Origin: an uncultured Oscillospiraceae bacterium | GTDB taxonomy: Bacteria > Bacillota > Clostridia > Oscillospirales > Oscillospiraceae | DNA: 23,626 nucleotides | Reading direction: 5' to 3' | NCBI GenBank assembly: GCA_900756495.1 | Contig: CAAEKI010000125.1 | Coordinates: 1 to 23,626, forward strand | Part shown: in pieces, positions 22,801-23,626 of the stretch | Layout: the number at the start of each line of letters is the position of its first letter | Numbering within the stretch: the stretch's first letter is position 1 | Translations under genes and position numbers: made by a program | The notes under the pieces: generated by a model | What the model saw: the letters and a program-made list of their open reading frames with translations, nothing else | Database searches by the model: none | Told to the model about the DNA's origin: nothing

Positions 22801-23580
22801 ATGAGCGCCGTGACAAAAACCCGCACCATCAAGTATCTGTCTGTCTATCAGGATTTAAAGGAGGCCATCCTCAGCGGCAAATACCTGCGGGGGAGCTTTC
22901 TGCCCACCGAAGTGGAGCTGACCGAGATCTATTCCGTCAGCCACACCACCGTGCGCAAGGCGGTGTCCCTGCTCCAGGAGGAAAAGCTGGTCCACGTCCA
23001 GCAGGGGCGCGGCACCGAGGTCATCAGCGGAGAGAGCCAGATCCGCCCCACCTCCCCCCAGATCTACAGCGACGTGGTCAGCGTCTCCAGCCGTTACCTG
23101 AACGGCGGGGACGCCGTGGCCTCCAATTCGGTGGTGGACACCGTCCACGCCGACGCAAAGGTGGCCAAGGCCCTGGGCGTAGAACCCGGCGCGCTGGTCT
23201 ACCGGGTCCAGTGGCTCAAGCTCCAGGGCGAGACCCCCTTCAGCTATGTGGTGGGCTATGTGCCCCAGGACCTGGCCCCCGGCCTGGAGCAATTCAGCGG
23301 GCAGGTGTTCGCCCTCAAGCACTGCCTGAAGGAGAATTACGATCTGGTCTGCACCACCACCGAGGAGATCATCTCGGCCGCCACTGCCAAGTTCCTGGAG
23401 TCCAATCTGCTGGGCGTTCCGGTGGGCTCTCCCCTTCTGGTCACCTGCCGCACCGGCCGAAACGAGACGCGGGTCATCAAGTATGCCGAGTCCTACATCC
23501 GTCCCGACATCTATCAGCTCATCATCTCCATGCAGGGGGATCTGAGCTACAGCCATATCTCCAACCGCCCGGAGCCCTGA
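22801..23580 (+). CDS. GntR family regulator with UTRA domain (HutC/YvoA subfamily)
   Basis: A 259-residue regulator. The N-terminal winged helix (about 13-76) has VYQDLKEAILSGKY, FLPTEVELTEIYSVSHTTVRKAV (recognition helix near 47-60) and LVHVQQGRGTEV as the wing. The C-terminal UTRA ligand domain (about 95-250) includes ALGVEPGALVYRVQWLKLQG and TCRTGRNETRVIKYAESYIRPDIYQL, which match the subfamily pattern. ATG 22801 is preferred over the in-frame start at 22729 because that one overlaps the promoter; ACGAGGTG lies about 8 bases before 22801. UTRA proteins bind small acids or sugar phosphates and release DNA on binding. Divergent to the SLC13/MmgE unit, which is its likely target through the repeats at 22655-22699. 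Confidence 0.92.
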   Translation: MSAVTKTRTIKYLSVYQDLKEAILSGKYLRGSFLPTEVELTEIYSVSHTTVRKAVSLLQEEKLVHVQQGRGTEVISGESQIRPTSPQIYSDVVSVSSRYLNGGDAVASNSVVDTVHADAKVAKALGVEPGALVYRVQWLKLQGETPFSYVVGYVPQDLAPGLEQFSGQVFALKHCLKENYDLVCTTTEEIISAATAKFLESNLLGVPVGSPLLVTCRTGRNETRVIKYAESYIRPDIYQLIISMQGDLSYSHISNRPEP

Positions 23581-23626
23581 GCAGGGGCCGCCGGAGCGCG
23601 GCAGGGGCGGGGCTTCCCAAAAGACC

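Overview
The window looks like a chromosomal segment of a low-oxygen Firmicute of class Clostridia, most likely an Oscillospiraceae-type gut bacterium (Flavonifractor/Intestinimonas-like). This is inferred from gene content (DUF1846 next to pyrG, a 3H-domain NiaR-type repressor, BlaI/M56 pair, Sapep-type M20 dipeptidase, NhaC-type antiporter), strong AGGAGG ribosome sites, clear sigma-A promoters and moderately high GC. GC is visibly higher in the right half (about 12-23.6 kb) than in the left catabolic part. No tRNA, rRNA, CRISPR array, insertion sequence or integrase was seen.

Region 1 (1-7784) is a catabolic locus. A leftward operon, read from 5680 down to the left edge, encodes an RraA-type aldolase/decarboxylase, an MmgE/PrpD-family enzyme, an NAD-dependent 2-hydroxyacid dehydrogenase, an FAD-dependent oxidoreductase (PF12831 type) and the large subunit of an aconitase/isopropylmalate-dehydratase-like hydro-lyase, cut by the window edge. 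A divergent MurR/RpiR regulator and a small membrane protein lie to the right. The 520-bp gap between them holds promoters for both sides, an 18-bp inverted repeat over the operon's -35 region and two unexplained leftward terminator-like hairpins. The enzymes suggest dehydration/hydration, oxidation to a 2-oxo acid and aldol cleavage of a branched di- or tricarboxylic acid; the substrate is not known.

Region 2 (7851-13073) has a leftward NhaC-type antiporter, a leftward NiaR-like 3H repressor and, divergent from it, a YheO/DauR-like regulator followed by an M20 dipeptidase and a lipoprotein of unknown function. A TGCAA-N5-TTGCA inverted repeat lies across both divergent -35 boxes.

Region 3 (13129-16416) is housekeeping: pyrG (CTP synthase) and a DUF1846 protein, each with its own promoter, both leftward.

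Region 4 (16508-19474) is a BlaI/M56 signalling operon: promoter covered by two TACA-N2-TGTA operators in one 44-bp palindrome, a BlaI-like repressor gene broken by an in-frame amber codon, a BlaR1-like membrane metallopeptidase with an unrelated-looking sensor domain, and a membrane protein.

Region 5 (19495-23580) is a second carboxylate locus: a leftward SLC13/DASS transporter and a second, divergent MmgE/PrpD enzyme, controlled by a divergent GntR/UTRA regulator. The two MmgE/PrpD paralogues differ at the usual active-site segment, so they probably act on different substrates.
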